A DNA stretch of 64,000 nt. Origin: Paenibacillus vini (GTDB lineage Bacteria > Bacillota > Bacilli > Paenibacillales > Paenibacillaceae). Under the pieces are notes generated by a model, which did not search any database, had not been told where the DNA came from, and saw only the letters and a program-made list of their open reading frames with translations. Both the position numbers and the translations under genes were made by a program. The stretch's first letter is position 1, and each line of letters opens with the position of its first letter. Shown in pieces: positions 25,367 through 34,892 of this stretch. The stretch lies in contig NZ_BOSL01000003.1 in NCBI RefSeq assembly GCF_018403325.1, positions 186,001-250,000 of the forward strand. The letters are read 5' to 3'.

Positions 25367-27433
25367 TTATATGCGATTTACGGCCGGCTGCATTGCTATG
25401 CCGGTTGCTTCCGGTGCTTCGGCAGCAGCCCCAAGCTGAAGCCGGTACATTTGATAATAGCGTCCGCCGAGCGCCAGCAATTCCTCGTGGGTGCCGCGTT
25501 CGACAATTTCGCCGCGGTGCAGGACGAGGATCTGATCCGCCCCGCGGATCGTGGACAAACGGTGGGCGATAATAAATGTCGTCCGCCCGCGTTTGAGCAC
25601 TTCGAGCGCGGATTGAATCAGTGCCTCGGTTTCCGTATCGATGTTGGCGGTAGCTTCATCGAGAATGAGGATCGCCGGATCGAAGGCGAGCGCCCTGGCA
25701 AACGAGATCAGCTGGCGTTCGCCTGCGGACAGGGTGCTGCCTTTTTCCACGACCGGCTCATCCAGCCCTTTAGGCAGATGCGATAGAATCCGCATTGCGC
25801 CTACATCCTCTAAAGCTTTCTGGACCGTCTCGCGTGAAATGCGCTCGTCGCCCAGGCTCACGTTCGAAGCAATCGTGCCGGTAAAAAGGTAAGGGTCTTG
25901 CAGCACGATCCCCATATGTTGGCGGATCCACTGCTTCGGCAAGTCGATTACAGGTTGACCGTCGATCGTGATGATTCCTTTTTGAGGATCATAGAACCGG
26001 AACAGCAGGTTGATGATCGAACTTTTGCCTGAACCGGTATGACCGACCAGGGCCACGGTTTGGCCTTGCTTCGCTTCGAAGGAAATGTTCTTCAACACGT
26101 AATCGCGCTTGTAGGCGAAGGAGACGTTTTTAAATTCCACATTACCTTTGTAGCGCGGCATAGATCCGTCGGTTACGGGTTCGCCCGGTTCATCCATGAG
26201 CGTGAATACGCGTCCGGCGGATACGAGGGACGAGTCCAGAGCCGCAAGCTGGTTGACCATCCCGGTAATCGGCTGGAACAGCCGGCCGAGCACGTCGACG
26301 AAAGCATACAGCACACCGAGGGAGATGATGCCCGCGCCTGTCAGCTGCGCAGATCCGAAGTACCAAAGTACGACGGCGAAGGAGAAGCTGCGAATTACAT
26401 TAACCAGGTTGTGCGATGTAAATGCGTTCAAATTCAGCATTTTATTCTGATGCTTCATGTAATCGTCGTTCAGGTTTTCGAACTCTTCCTTGGTCTGCGC
26501 TTCGCGGCGGAAGATCCGGATGATCGACATGCCTTGAATCGATTCGTTGATGATGGCATTAATCTCACTCAGCCGGGAGCGGATGATCGTATTGTATTTG
26601 GTCGCAAACTTCCGGTACAGCACCACCCACAGCCAGATGATCGGTACAACGAATAGACAGATCAGGCCGAGTCTGACATCCAGTAAGAATAGAGCTACAT
26701 AGACTCCCAGCATATTGATGATGCCCGAGAAGAAGTTGGATAGGACGGCGATAAACAAATCCTTGACCGCCTCCGTATCGTTCGTGACCCGGGAGACGAC
26801 TTTACCTGCCGGCAGGTTGTCGAAGAAATGAACCGGCAGGCGCTGAATATGCGCGTACACATCCATCCGCAGCTTCTGAATAACTTTGTTGGCCGAGGAT
26901 TGGAGCCAGTAGGTTTTTCCGAATTCCATGATGATCGAGATCGCCAAGAAAACGAAATACCAGCTGACCAAAGTGAATATTCCCGGAACCTCGGGTTTGT
27001 AAAAAGCAAATACCTCGGAAGCTGTCAGCTTTTGAGCCGGGTATTCGGTGACCTTGCCGTTATGGTTGAAGGTCAGCACGCCGTCCTTGAAGCTGCGATC
27101 GCCTGATATTTCGGCTACGGCAGCGTTTACGAAGACAAATGACTTGCCGACCTGCAGCACACGGGCTTCTGGCCCGCGTGCTTCTCCATCTGCAAACCGG
27201 TCGCCGCGTTTGTAGTAGCGACCGTCATAAGAAACGGTTTTGTCGCCGGCAGCCGCTGTTTCAAAAAAAGGCTTCTCGATCGCCAGCATATGATCGTCGA
27301 TCATCGTCCGGGCGATAAACGGCCCGGCCAGTTCGGCGGCTACGCCGATCGCCAGCATGATGAGCGCCAGAATAAATGTATTTTTCGCCGTTAAGGCGTA
27401 TTTGAACAGTGATTTTCCCGTATGGGTGTGCAT
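25367..27433 (-). CDS. bmrD: BmrD-type ABC exporter half (heterodimeric multidrug transporter)
   Basis: A 688-residue ABC exporter with a six-helix transmembrane domain, a characteristic extra extracytoplasmic insertion after helix 1 (about residues 55-135), and an ATPase domain with Walker A GHTGSGKSS, signature LSAGERQL and Walker B LILDEATANID with the catalytic glutamate. B. subtilis BmrD (YheH, 673 aa) has the same layout. It pairs with BmrC to export drugs. It begins 1 base after bmrC ends, so the two are co-translated. Regulation is by the attenuator upstream of bmrC. Confidence 0.9.
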   Translation of the reverse strand: MHTHTGKSLFKYALTAKNTFILALIMLAIGVAAELAGPFIARTMIDDHMLAIEKPFFETAAAGDKTVSYDGRYYKRGDRFADGEARGPEARVLQVGKSFVFVNAAVAEISGDRSFKDGVLTFNHNGKVTEYPAQKLTASEVFAFYKPEVPGIFTLVSWYFVFLAISIIMEFGKTYWLQSSANKVIQKLRMDVYAHIQRLPVHFFDNLPAGKVVSRVTNDTEAVKDLFIAVLSNFFSGIINMLGVYVALFLLDVRLGLICLFVVPIIWLWVVLYRKFATKYNTIIRSRLSEINAIINESIQGMSIIRIFRREAQTKEEFENLNDDYMKHQNKMLNLNAFTSHNLVNVIRSFSFAVVLWYFGSAQLTGAGIISLGVLYAFVDVLGRLFQPITGMVNQLAALDSSLVSAGRVFTLMDEPGEPVTDGSMPRYKGNVEFKNVSFAYKRDYVLKNISFEAKQGQTVALVGHTGSGKSSIINLLFRFYDPQKGIITIDGQPVIDLPKQWIRQHMGIVLQDPYLFTGTIASNVSLGDERISRETVQKALEDVGAMRILSHLPKGLDEPVVEKGSTLSAGERQLISFARALAFDPAILILDEATANIDTETEALIQSALEVLKRGRTTFIIAHRLSTIRGADQILVLHRGEIVERGTHEELLALGGRYYQMYRLQLGAAAEAPEATGIAMQPAVNRI

Positions 27434-27434
27434 C

Positions 27435-29192
27435 TTAGGACACCTCCCCGTCAGTCAGGTTCGATTCGACCTGCTGGCGTTCGTATTGTTCGCGGTACCA
27501 TCCGTTCTGCTGAAGCAGTTCTTCATGAGTACCTTGCTCGATAATTCGCCCTTTTTCCAGCACCACGATCCAGTCGGCATGTTCGATCGCCGACAAGCGG
27601 TGGGTGGAGATCAGGGTTGTTTTGCCGGAGCGTTTGCTCCGGATATTCTCGATGATCCGGGCTTCCGTCCGGGCATCGACCGCGGACAAGGCGTCGTCGA
27701 GAATCAGGATGTCGGGATCGGCGATAAAGGCTCTCGCCAGCGAGACGCGCTGCTTCTGTCCGCCCGAGAGGGCGACGCCCTTCTCGCCGACGAGCGTATC
27801 CAGTCCGTCGGACAGGGTGCCTAGATCCTGGTCGAAGGCAGCGGTGCGAATCGCTTCCATAATGACATCATCCGATGCGCCGGAGCGTCCGAATTGGATG
27901 TTCTGCCGCACCGTTTTGGAGAACAAGACTTGTTCTTGCGGAACGTAGCCGATCCAGCCATGAAGGCGGTTCAATGTGATTTGGCCGATCGGTACACCTG
28001 AAATGACCAGTTCTCCGGTACCGGACGGATATTCGTGCAGCAATTGTTTCAATAGCGTCGACTTCCCGCTGCCGGTTCTGCCGACGATACCTAGCGTTTC
28101 GCCGCGCTGGATCGACAGGTCGATATTCTCCAGATTGTTGATCGTCGAGGTAGGATACCGGAAGGTTACATCCTTGAATTCAATGCTCTCCGGTACAGCC
28201 ACTTCGACCGGATGCTCGGGATCCTGTACATCGGGCCGAACATTCAGCGTTTCGTTTACGCGGTCCAGCGAGGCGCCGCCGCGCTGCATTACATTGATCA
28301 GTTCACCGATGGCGAACATCGGCCAGATCATCATCCCCAGGTACATATTGAAAGATACGAGATCGCCCAGGGTCAATTCATTATGAAATACGAGATAAAT
28401 GCCATAAGTCAATCCGATCGCATAGCTGAGTCCTACGAACAGGCGGATGGTCGGTTCAAAGTAGGCATCCACTTTGGCCACCGCCAGGTTCTTTTTATAC
28501 ACGTCATTCGTGATGTCCGCAAACCGTTTCTCATCATTCCGTTCCTGAACATAGGCACGGATTACGCGAATACCGGCCACGGATTCCAGCACCTGATCGT
28601 TCATGTCTCCGAACGCGTCTTGTGCGAGGGTGTATCGCTCATGAATGATCTTTCCGTAAATTTTCATCGCCAGGGCGATAAAAGGGAGAGGAATGATCGC
28701 GGCCAAAGTCAGCTTCCAGCTGATCAGCGTGCTCATGGCGATAAAAATAACCGAAAGGTAGGCGGTGGAGTCGGTCAGCGTCAGCATACCGAACCCGACC
28801 GTCCCGGCTACGGAACGAAGATCGTTCGTTGCCCGGGCCATTAAGTCCCCGGTACGGCTACGCTCGAAGAACGGCGGAGTCATGCCAAGAAGATGGTTCA
28901 TAAAGCGGGTGCGGAGCAGGCGCTCTACCAGGTTGGAGCCACCGAACAATTTATGCATCCATATGTACGTTATCAGGTAAATAATAGCGAGCACCGCGAT
29001 GATGAGCAGAATGTAGGTGGTCAATGATGACCAGGTAACGGTGCCAGTGGCAATGTTGTCAATGGCTTTACCGAGCAGCCTGGGTGGGGCAAGTTCCAGG
29101 ACTCCCGCCAAAATCAGCAGGACAAGGCCGATCACGTAGCGCCTCTTTTCCCTTTTAAAGAACCATCCCAAATTTTTAAGCACTGCAAACAT
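27435..29192 (-). CDS. bmrC: BmrC-type ABC exporter half
   Basis: A 585-residue ABC exporter, the same length as B. subtilis BmrC (YheI). Walker A is GRTGSGKST and the signature LSGGQKQR, but Walker B reads LILDDALSAVD: the catalytic glutamate is aspartate. This is the degenerate site expected for BmrC in the asymmetric BmrCD dimer. The ATG at 29192 is used because AAGGAGGAAA lies upstream and the product then starts MFAVLKNLGWFF; the frame is open further upstream, but that stretch is the attenuator terminator. It is first in the bmrC-bmrD operon. Confidence 0.9.
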   Translation of the reverse strand: MFAVLKNLGWFFKREKRRYVIGLVLLILAGVLELAPPRLLGKAIDNIATGTVTWSSLTTYILLIIAVLAIIYLITYIWMHKLFGGSNLVERLLRTRFMNHLLGMTPPFFERSRTGDLMARATNDLRSVAGTVGFGMLTLTDSTAYLSVIFIAMSTLISWKLTLAAIIPLPFIALAMKIYGKIIHERYTLAQDAFGDMNDQVLESVAGIRVIRAYVQERNDEKRFADITNDVYKKNLAVAKVDAYFEPTIRLFVGLSYAIGLTYGIYLVFHNELTLGDLVSFNMYLGMMIWPMFAIGELINVMQRGGASLDRVNETLNVRPDVQDPEHPVEVAVPESIEFKDVTFRYPTSTINNLENIDLSIQRGETLGIVGRTGSGKSTLLKQLLHEYPSGTGELVISGVPIGQITLNRLHGWIGYVPQEQVLFSKTVRQNIQFGRSGASDDVIMEAIRTAAFDQDLGTLSDGLDTLVGEKGVALSGGQKQRVSLARAFIADPDILILDDALSAVDARTEARIIENIRSKRSGKTTLISTHRLSAIEHADWIVVLEKGRIIEQGTHEELLQQNGWYREQYERQQVESNLTDGEVS

Positions 29193-29246
29193 AGTGAGGT
29201 TTCCTCCTTTTTCTATTCCGAAATAACCCGTGAAGCCGAAAAAACA

Positions 29247-29283
29247 GCAAAAAAGGCACATCGTCCGAAAACGATATGCCTTA
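29247..29283 (-). terminator. Attenuator terminator in bmrCD leader
   Basis: On the minus strand, AAGGCATATCGT/ACGATGTGCCTT (12 bp, one G-U) closes a 6-base loop and is followed by TTTTTT. It lies between the leader peptide and bmrC, 55 bases before the bmrC start. Confidence 0.85.
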
Positions 29284-29388
29284 ATAATTCAGAACATATG
29301 AATGCGTACGCTACTTCAATTCGAAGTAACCGCCGCCAAGAATGAAAAAGCTGCTTTCCCAGATGCTCATTGGCCACGAAAGGTCGGA

Positions 29389-29481
29389 TCAGAACGCTTT
29401 CAAAGCCGGTCGGGTTACTTCGGTATTCAGTTGTGTGTATGTCGCATGATCAAATGCGCTCTGATTAAACATCTTAAACAC
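29389..29481 (-). CDS. Leader peptide of bmrCD (BmrB-like)
   Basis: A 30-residue open frame, beginning GTG (MFKMFNQSAFDH...) with AAAGGGTGA 8 bases upstream; an internal ATG at 29472 gives 27 residues. It ends TRPALKAF. It lies between a strong promoter and an intrinsic terminator ahead of bmrC. In B. subtilis bmrCD is induced by ribosome-targeting antibiotics through translation of the leader bmrB and transcription attenuation. Position and architecture match; similarity to BmrB itself was not tested. Confidence 0.68.
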   Translation of the reverse strand: MFKMFNQSAFDHATYTQLNTEVTRPALKAF

Positions 29482-29541
29482 CGTCGTCACCCTTTCTTAG
29501 TTAATGGTAATAAATTCAATTGCTGATCTCGTATGTTTGAG

Positions 29542-29571
29542 ATTTTAACACCCGTTTTGTAAAGGTGTCAA
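29542..29571 (-). promoter_or_regulatory. Promoter of the bmr leader
   Basis: On the minus strand: consensus TTGACA, an 18-base spacer and the extended -10 TG-T-TAAAAT. A small ATCTC/GAGAT dyad covers the probable transcript start. Confidence 0.72.
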
Positions 29572-29580
29572 TTTATTTTT

Positions 29581-29608
29581 TTGCAAAAATGCCGGTTTGG
29601 TCTAAAAT
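29581..29608 (+). promoter_or_regulatory. Candidate promoter of HesB-like gene
   Basis: TTGCAA, a 16-base spacer and TAAAAT; divergent from the bmr leader promoter. Confidence 0.45.
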
Positions 29609-29633
29609 GAAGAGAGTATAGGAGGGATTACAC

Positions 29634-29921
29634 ATGATCGAAATATCGAGAGACGCCGCCAACTGGTTTAAAAAAGAGCTGAGCTTAGAAGAAGGACAGA
29701 CCGTGCGGCTATTCGCCAGATACAGCGCGGGAGGTAAGATTCACCCCGGCTTCTCATTGGGAATTCAGGTCGAAGAACCGGTGTTTCCGGGCCTTTCCTC
29801 CACGGTGGAGGGAATCACGTTTTTTATGGAAGAGCATGACCAATGGTACTTGGACGGTCATAAGCTGAAGGTTGTTTATAATGCTGCCGAAGATGATATT
29901 GATTATGAATATGAGAATTGA
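29634..29921 (+). CDS. HesB/YneR-like protein without cysteines
   Basis: A 95-residue protein of the HesB/IscA-like fold (YneR/YadR group), recognised by MIEISRDAANWFKKEL, RLFARYSAGGKIHPGFSLGI and the C-terminal DIDYEYEN. It has no cysteine, so unlike IscA/SufA it cannot bind an iron-sulfur cluster through the usual CxC. Its role is unknown. The ATG at 29634 follows TAGGAGGGAT. It is a single gene. Confidence 0.85.
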   Translation: MIEISRDAANWFKKELSLEEGQTVRLFARYSAGGKIHPGFSLGIQVEEPVFPGLSSTVEGITFFMEEHDQWYLDGHKLKVVYNAAEDDIDYEYEN

Positions 29922-29950
29922 GGCAGAAAAATAAGTGTTTTCTAATGCAA

Positions 29951-29990
29951 TAGGCCGTACCCGGATCGTGGGACGGTCTTTTGCTTTTTT
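29951..29990 (+). terminator. Probable terminator after HesB-like gene
   Basis: GGCCGT-A-CCC pairs imperfectly with GGG-ACGGTC, followed by TTTTGCTTTTTT. Confidence 0.55.
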
Positions 29991-30129
29991 ATAATGGAAA
30001 AAAGAATTCTATATCTTAAGCCCTAATTTTCTAAATTTTATCTTAATTCTCAGAGGGTTCCATACCTTCCATGACGAAAAAGAGAGATTGGGTATTTACT
30101 ATTCGTTGTTACTGAACGGGGGCTTATCG

Positions 30130-33100
30130 TTGGACATCAGGCAGATTCTGAAATTTATTTTTCCTGAATATCAGATTATCGAATCGGTTCGTAAATATGG
30201 GTTTATAGCGAAGAAATCGACACCAGAATCAAGTTCCGTGAAGCCGATCGCATCCATACCGGGGTCCTCGGCGGATCCGGGAATGCGTAACGAAGCGGAA
30301 GCGGCCGCCTCAGGCGGCGGGAACGATAAAATTCCTTACAGCGGAACAATCCGGGATACTGTAACGGCTACCTCACTGGATAAGAGTATTGCGCTCGCCA
30401 AAGAGGATGTCCTCCGGCAGTTTATCGGGCAGCGACCGGCGGTGGAGCATTTGTTTATTGCAATGAAAAGGCCGTTTGTGAGCGGGTTTGACGGAGATAA
30501 ACCGAGAAATACGCTGTTTCTTATCGGCGGGGAAAGCATGGGGAAGCATACGCTGGTGCACACGACCGTTGCTGCTCTGAAGGAGCAGAAGCTGCTCAGC
30601 TATGAAGTCCCGTCCCGGATCGACCTTGGGTTATATCCTGCGTTGTCCGACAAGGGGCTCTTCCTCTCCGACTTATATAAGGCGATGTATACCAACTCCG
30701 ATGTTGTCATCGTAGAGCGTTTCGAATTGGCTCACAAGGCTTTTATTGATGTTCTCTCAGGACTGATCGTACAAGGGAAATACCAATTAGGCGCACGGTA
30801 CGCGATGCAGAACAACGTCCTCGTGGAGGCGACCGGGGTGCTGGCCCATAACTCGGTCAGTGAGCTGTCCGCGAACGGGAAATTTTTCGTGTTTGTTACG
30901 GGCAGCTCCAAGAGCCGGATTGAAGAGGCGTGGAGCCCGAAAGTGATGGAAGTCGTAGGGGACTTGATCCGGTTTGAGGATTATTCGGAGCAGGATATTC
31001 GTGCTATAACGTTAAAGCTGCTGCGGGATATGGAATTGCGCTGCAAGAATCAGCTGTCGCTCCGCGTGGTTTTTACCGACAATTTCGTCGCTTGCTGCAG
31101 TTCCCGGTACAAAAAAACGACAGGAATCAGAGCGATCGAGGAGTACATATTCAATTTTATATATAAAGCTTTATCCGATTACAAATTAAGAAATCCGCTG
31201 CCCCCAATGACGGAGGCTAGTCTTGATTATGTCGCGGGACGGCCGCTGGTTCGTTTAAACACAGGAGCCGCTGTGATTACAACGGTGGATCTGTCGGAGT
31301 CCGAGTGGTTTCCGGACAAAACGAACGCGCAAATCGACGAAGTCCGCAAAGAATTAAACGCCGTGGTCGGTCTGGATAAGGTCAAAGAATATGTGTATAG
31401 CCTGGAAAACCACGGAAAGGTCCAGCATATGCGGGAAGAGGCGGGCTTCTTATCGTCATCCATTACGAGGCATATGATATTTACGGGGAATCCCGGTACG
31501 GGCAAAACGACCATTGCCAGAATCGTCGCAAAATATCTTAAGGCGATCGGAGTGTTGTCGACAGGCCAACTGCGGGAAGTCAGCAGGGCGGACCTGGTCG
31601 GACAATATACCGGACAAACGGCCAAGCAGACGAATGACGTGATTCAAGCCGCGTTGGGCGGCGTTCTTTTTATAGATGAAGCCTATGCGCTGTGCAGGGA
31701 TAAGCATGATACTTACGGACAGGAAGCCGTTGATACACTGGTCAAGGCGATGGAGGATCACAGGGATGATCTCGTCGTTATTCTGGCCGGATATCGTGAT
31801 GAAATGGAGCGTTTCCTCAAAACAAACAGCGGGCTGAAATCAAGGTTCCCGGTACAGATCGAATTCGAGGATTACACGGCTGAAGAAATGGCTGCGATCG
31901 CGGAAATAACGGCGGCTTCCAAGGGATACCGTATTAGCGAGTCATGCCAAGGGCAGCTGCTTGAACTATTTGAGAAGAGCCAGATCAAGGGAAGGAATGA
32001 CGGCGGCAATGGCCGGCTGGTCCGAAATGTGATTGAAAGGGCCATTTTGGAGCAGGGCAAGAGGATTGCACAAGCTGCAAACCCCGAAATGGATCTTCTC
32101 TGCCCCGAGGATTTCCGATTTGCAGACAAAACGGTGTTTGATCTGGAGCAGTCGTTGTCCGAAATTATCGGCTTGGAAGAAGTTAAGGATTTTCTCCGCA
32201 TTCAGTATAAACTTTTGCTGGCTAATGAAAAAAGAAAGCAGGCAGGAATCACGGTCGATTCCTCCCAATCGCTGAATATGGTATTCACGGGTAATCCGGG
32301 AACTGGCAAAACGACAATGGCACGAGTTGTCGCGAATATGGTTAGAGAAATGGGGCTGCTGAAGCAGGGTCATCTGGTGGAGACGGACCGCAACGGACTT
32401 GTCGCGGAATATGCCGGGCATACGCCAAAAAAGACCGAAGAGGTATTCCGCAGCGCGTTGGGCGGCGTGTTATTTATTGATGAAGCTTATACATTGAAAG
32501 ATAACGGAAGCGGGTATGGGAAAGAGGCGATCGATACCCTGGTGAAGCTGATTGAGGATTACCGGGGTGAAATCGTCGTTATTTTGGCCGGGTACAACAA
32601 GGAAATGACGGATTTTATGAAATCCAATTCGGGTCTCGCCTCCAGATTCCCTTTGACCATTGAGTTTCCTGATTACAGCGGCGATGAACTTTACCGGATC
32701 GCTTTGAAAATGATCGCCGAGAAAGGCTTTACCCTGACGGAACCGGCCAAAACGATGCTGTATGATCAATTGATGGCAGCTAGGAAGGCAGCCTCCGCGC
32801 ATACCGGGAATGCCAGAATGGTTCGTAACCGGATTGAGAACATCATGCGGAACCAATCGGCAAGGGTCGCCGATCAGGACGACGTTACCGTACAGGGATT
32901 GACGGAAATTATCGAGACGGACATTCAACCGGAGAAGACGAGCGACACCGGTTTTGATCTTGAACAATCGCTCTCCGGGATCGTAGGGCTGGATGAGGTC
33001 AAAGACTATGTGCGGAGTCTGCACGCAAGGTTGAAGATGGAGAATGAACGCAAAAAGCTGGGCCTTGGAAAAGAACAGCCGCAAACCTTCCATATGATTT

Positions 33101-33750
33101 TCATGGGGAATCCCGGCACGGGAAAAACGATGATGGCACGGACAATTGCACATGTGCTCTATCACATGGGAATCGTCAAAACAAGCAAGCTGGTCGAGAC
33201 CGACCGCTCCGGCCTGGTAGCGGGCTATGTGGGACATACGGCGTTAAAAACTACGCATGTGGTCAACGAGGCATTGGACGGTGTACTGTTCATTGATGAA
33301 GCTTATGCGCTTGCGAAGGGGAATGAACAGGATTACGGCCGGGAAGCGATCGATACCCTGGTAAAATTGATGGACGATCACAGGGAGCGGCTTGTCGTGA
33401 TCTTGGCCGGTTACGGAGAAGAGATGATGGAGTTTTTGGCGACCAATCCGGGCTTGAAATCCCGCTTTCCGAACATTATCGAATTTCCGGATTACTCGCC
33501 CGATGAGCTTATGGTCATCGCGGATGGTTTTTATTCTTCAGGCAGCTTCGTTCTCAGCAACGAAGCAAGAGAGAAGCTGTACCGGGTATTTGAACATGCT
33601 GTAACTCAAGAATCCTTCGGCAACGGACGATATGTCCGAAATGTGGCCGAACGCTCGGTCAACCGCCAGGCGCTCCGTTTGACCGCCAAGCCGGAAATCT
33701 ATAAAGAAGAGCTGGTAGTCATCGATGCTGCCGATATTGAGGAGGTATAG
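30130..33750 (+). CDS. Giant AAA+ protein: one degenerate and three CbxX/CfxQ modules
   Basis: The protein (about 1206 residues) has a short N-terminal part and a linker. Then comes a degenerate AAA+/ClpB-like module (about 85-380) with a Walker A-like GGESMGKHT and no normal Walker B. Three CbxX/CfxQ-SpoVK modules follow at about 270-residue spacing. Their Walker A motifs are TGNPGTGKTTIAR (about 450), TGNPGTGKTTMAR (about 719) and MGNPGTGKTMMAR (about 992), each with GVLFIDEAY. Such ATPases remodel protein complexes (RuBisCO activase CbxX, SpoVK, EccA of type VII secretion). TTG at 30130 has GGGGG 7 bases upstream; a TTG at 30088 is possible. Two membrane-protein genes follow at once. The client is unknown. 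Confidence 0.85.
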   Translation: MDIRQILKFIFPEYQIIESVRKYGFIAKKSTPESSSVKPIASIPGSSADPGMRNEAEAAASGGGNDKIPYSGTIRDTVTATSLDKSIALAKEDVLRQFIGQRPAVEHLFIAMKRPFVSGFDGDKPRNTLFLIGGESMGKHTLVHTTVAALKEQKLLSYEVPSRIDLGLYPALSDKGLFLSDLYKAMYTNSDVVIVERFELAHKAFIDVLSGLIVQGKYQLGARYAMQNNVLVEATGVLAHNSVSELSANGKFFVFVTGSSKSRIEEAWSPKVMEVVGDLIRFEDYSEQDIRAITLKLLRDMELRCKNQLSLRVVFTDNFVACCSSRYKKTTGIRAIEEYIFNFIYKALSDYKLRNPLPPMTEASLDYVAGRPLVRLNTGAAVITTVDLSESEWFPDKTNAQIDEVRKELNAVVGLDKVKEYVYSLENHGKVQHMREEAGFLSSSITRHMIFTGNPGTGKTTIARIVAKYLKAIGVLSTGQLREVSRADLVGQYTGQTAKQTNDVIQAALGGVLFIDEAYALCRDKHDTYGQEAVDTLVKAMEDHRDDLVVILAGYRDEMERFLKTNSGLKSRFPVQIEFEDYTAEEMAAIAEITAASKGYRISESCQGQLLELFEKSQIKGRNDGGNGRLVRNVIERAILEQGKRIAQAANPEMDLLCPEDFRFADKTVFDLEQSLSEIIGLEEVKDFLRIQYKLLLANEKRKQAGITVDSSQSLNMVFTGNPGTGKTTMARVVANMVREMGLLKQGHLVETDRNGLVAEYAGHTPKKTEEVFRSALGGVLFIDEAYTLKDNGSGYGKEAIDTLVKLIEDYRGEIVVILAGYNKEMTDFMKSNSGLASRFPLTIEFPDYSGDELYRIALKMIAEKGFTLTEPAKTMLYDQLMAARKAASAHTGNARMVRNRIENIMRNQSARVADQDDVTVQGLTEIIETDIQPEKTSDTGFDLEQSLSGIVGLDEVKDYVRSLHARLKMENERKKLGLGKEQPQTFHMIFMGNPGTGKTMMARTIAHVLYHMGIVKTSKLVETDRSGLVAGYVGHTALKTTHVVNEALDGVLFIDEAYALAKGNEQDYGREAIDTLVKLMDDHRERLVVILAGYGEEMMEFLATNPGLKSRFPNIIEFPDYSPDELMVIADGFYSSGSFVLSNEAREKLYRVFEHAVTQESFGNGRYVRNVAERSVNRQALRLTAKPEIYKEELVVIDAADIEEV

Positions 33751-33756
33751 CACATT

Positions 33757-34236
33757 ATGCGTAGTTGGAAATCTGTATTGGGTACCATCGCGGCGTGGAT
33801 TTATTTTTTGGCGGTTATGACCTGGCTGCTTCCCATGCTGTTTCTGGTTCCGATTATGACGCTCTCGGATATGGGAACCGTAATGGAATCCGGGTTTGCA
33901 GTCCCGAACACGGGCGTATTCTTGACGGCATTGTTTGGATTGTTTATCGGCTTATCTCTGATGATTCCGGCGTTCCGCAAGATGTATGACAAGTTGCCCT
34001 GGATGTTTCCCTACGTAAAAATAATGCTCATCAATACGATCATCGTGAGCGTGGCATTGCTGATACTGAATTTTGGATACGAAGTGCAGAGCGACAGCAG
34101 ACATATGGTGTGGACCATAGTGATGGTGGTCCAGATTATATTATGCCGGATTTTAATGAGTCTTTATTTTCACCGGAAAAGAGCCGCTTTAACGGGAGGG
34201 ATGGCAAATGAGCGAACATTATCGGCACGATCGTGA
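33757..34236 (+). CDS. Four-helix membrane protein, AAA+ operon
   Basis: A 159-residue integral membrane protein with four predicted transmembrane helices (for example AAWIYFLAVMTWLLPMLFLV, VFLTALFGLFIGLSLM, IMLINTIIVSVALLILNF, WTIVMVVQIILCRILM). No known family is recognised. It starts 6 bases after the giant AAA+ gene, with the GAGGAGG site inside that gene's last codons, and overlaps the next gene by 29 bases. The tight spacing implies that the three products act together, probably at the membrane. Confidence 0.8.
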   Translation: MRSWKSVLGTIAAWIYFLAVMTWLLPMLFLVPIMTLSDMGTVMESGFAVPNTGVFLTALFGLFIGLSLMIPAFRKMYDKLPWMFPYVKIMLINTIIVSVALLILNFGYEVQSDSRHMVWTIVMVVQIILCRILMSLYFHRKRAALTGGMANERTLSARS

Positions 34237-34882
34237 ACGTGGTGAGGTTGAAAAGCGTGAGCAAGCTCAGCAGCGGACGGCGGACGCCGATACGACCCGG
34301 CAGCAATCGGGAGAAATGCTGCCGTTTGCCGGGGATTCCGGACCGGAGCAGCCTGTCACTCCGAAGGCTGGTGGCGACCGGAACAAGAACGGATCGTCCT
34401 ATAAGCGGTTCGGCGCGTTTTCCATCGCTGCATTTTTTATTGTTATGATCGTTTATATGTTCTCCAGCCAATCCGTAGATACGTCCGATGCTGCCGTGAA
34501 AGCGCTGGCCGATCGGACCTCCACATCGCTGCTCGCCGGTGCGGTACTGCTGAAGGAGGACAAGAACATCGGCAAACAGGATTATACGATTACGCATAAG
34601 TCGCTAAACGCGGATACGAAAATCTGGGTCTGGGATTATGCTGCGGAAGACGGCGATTACGTTCAGGTGCTAGTAAACGGAGCGCCCGTAGGCGATGCGT
34701 TTATGATCAAGCATAAACCGAGGGTATTAACCGTTCCGGCAGTTGGCGAGGTCCAAATAAAGGGCGTAAAAGACGGGGGCGGCGGGATCACCTACGCGAT
34801 CCGGTATGAGGTGAACGGTACGAATTATTTTAATACTGCACCTCAGGGGGAGTTTAATACCTATACCCTGCAAAAAGAATAG
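34208..34882 (+). CDS. Single-pass membrane protein, AAA+ operon
   Basis: A 224-residue protein: a highly charged, disordered cytoplasmic N-terminus (about 1-78, rich in R, E, Q), one transmembrane helix (about 80-100, FSIAAFFIVMIVYMF) and an extracytoplasmic beta-rich domain (about 120-224: KIWVWDYAAEDGDYVQVLVNG). The outer domain looks like a small ligand- or wall-binding fold but no family is recognised. The ATG at 34208 lies within the preceding gene behind GGGAGGG. It is the third gene of the AAA+ operon and could link the cytoplasmic ATPase to the cell surface (inference). Confidence 0.8.
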   Translation: MSEHYRHDRERGEVEKREQAQQRTADADTTRQQSGEMLPFAGDSGPEQPVTPKAGGDRNKNGSSYKRFGAFSIAAFFIVMIVYMFSSQSVDTSDAAVKALADRTSTSLLAGAVLLKEDKNIGKQDYTITHKSLNADTKIWVWDYAAEDGDYVQVLVNGAPVGDAFMIKHKPRVLTVPAVGEVQIKGVKDGGGGITYAIRYEVNGTNYFNTAPQGEFNTYTLQKE

Positions 34883-34892
34883 CCGGAATTGA

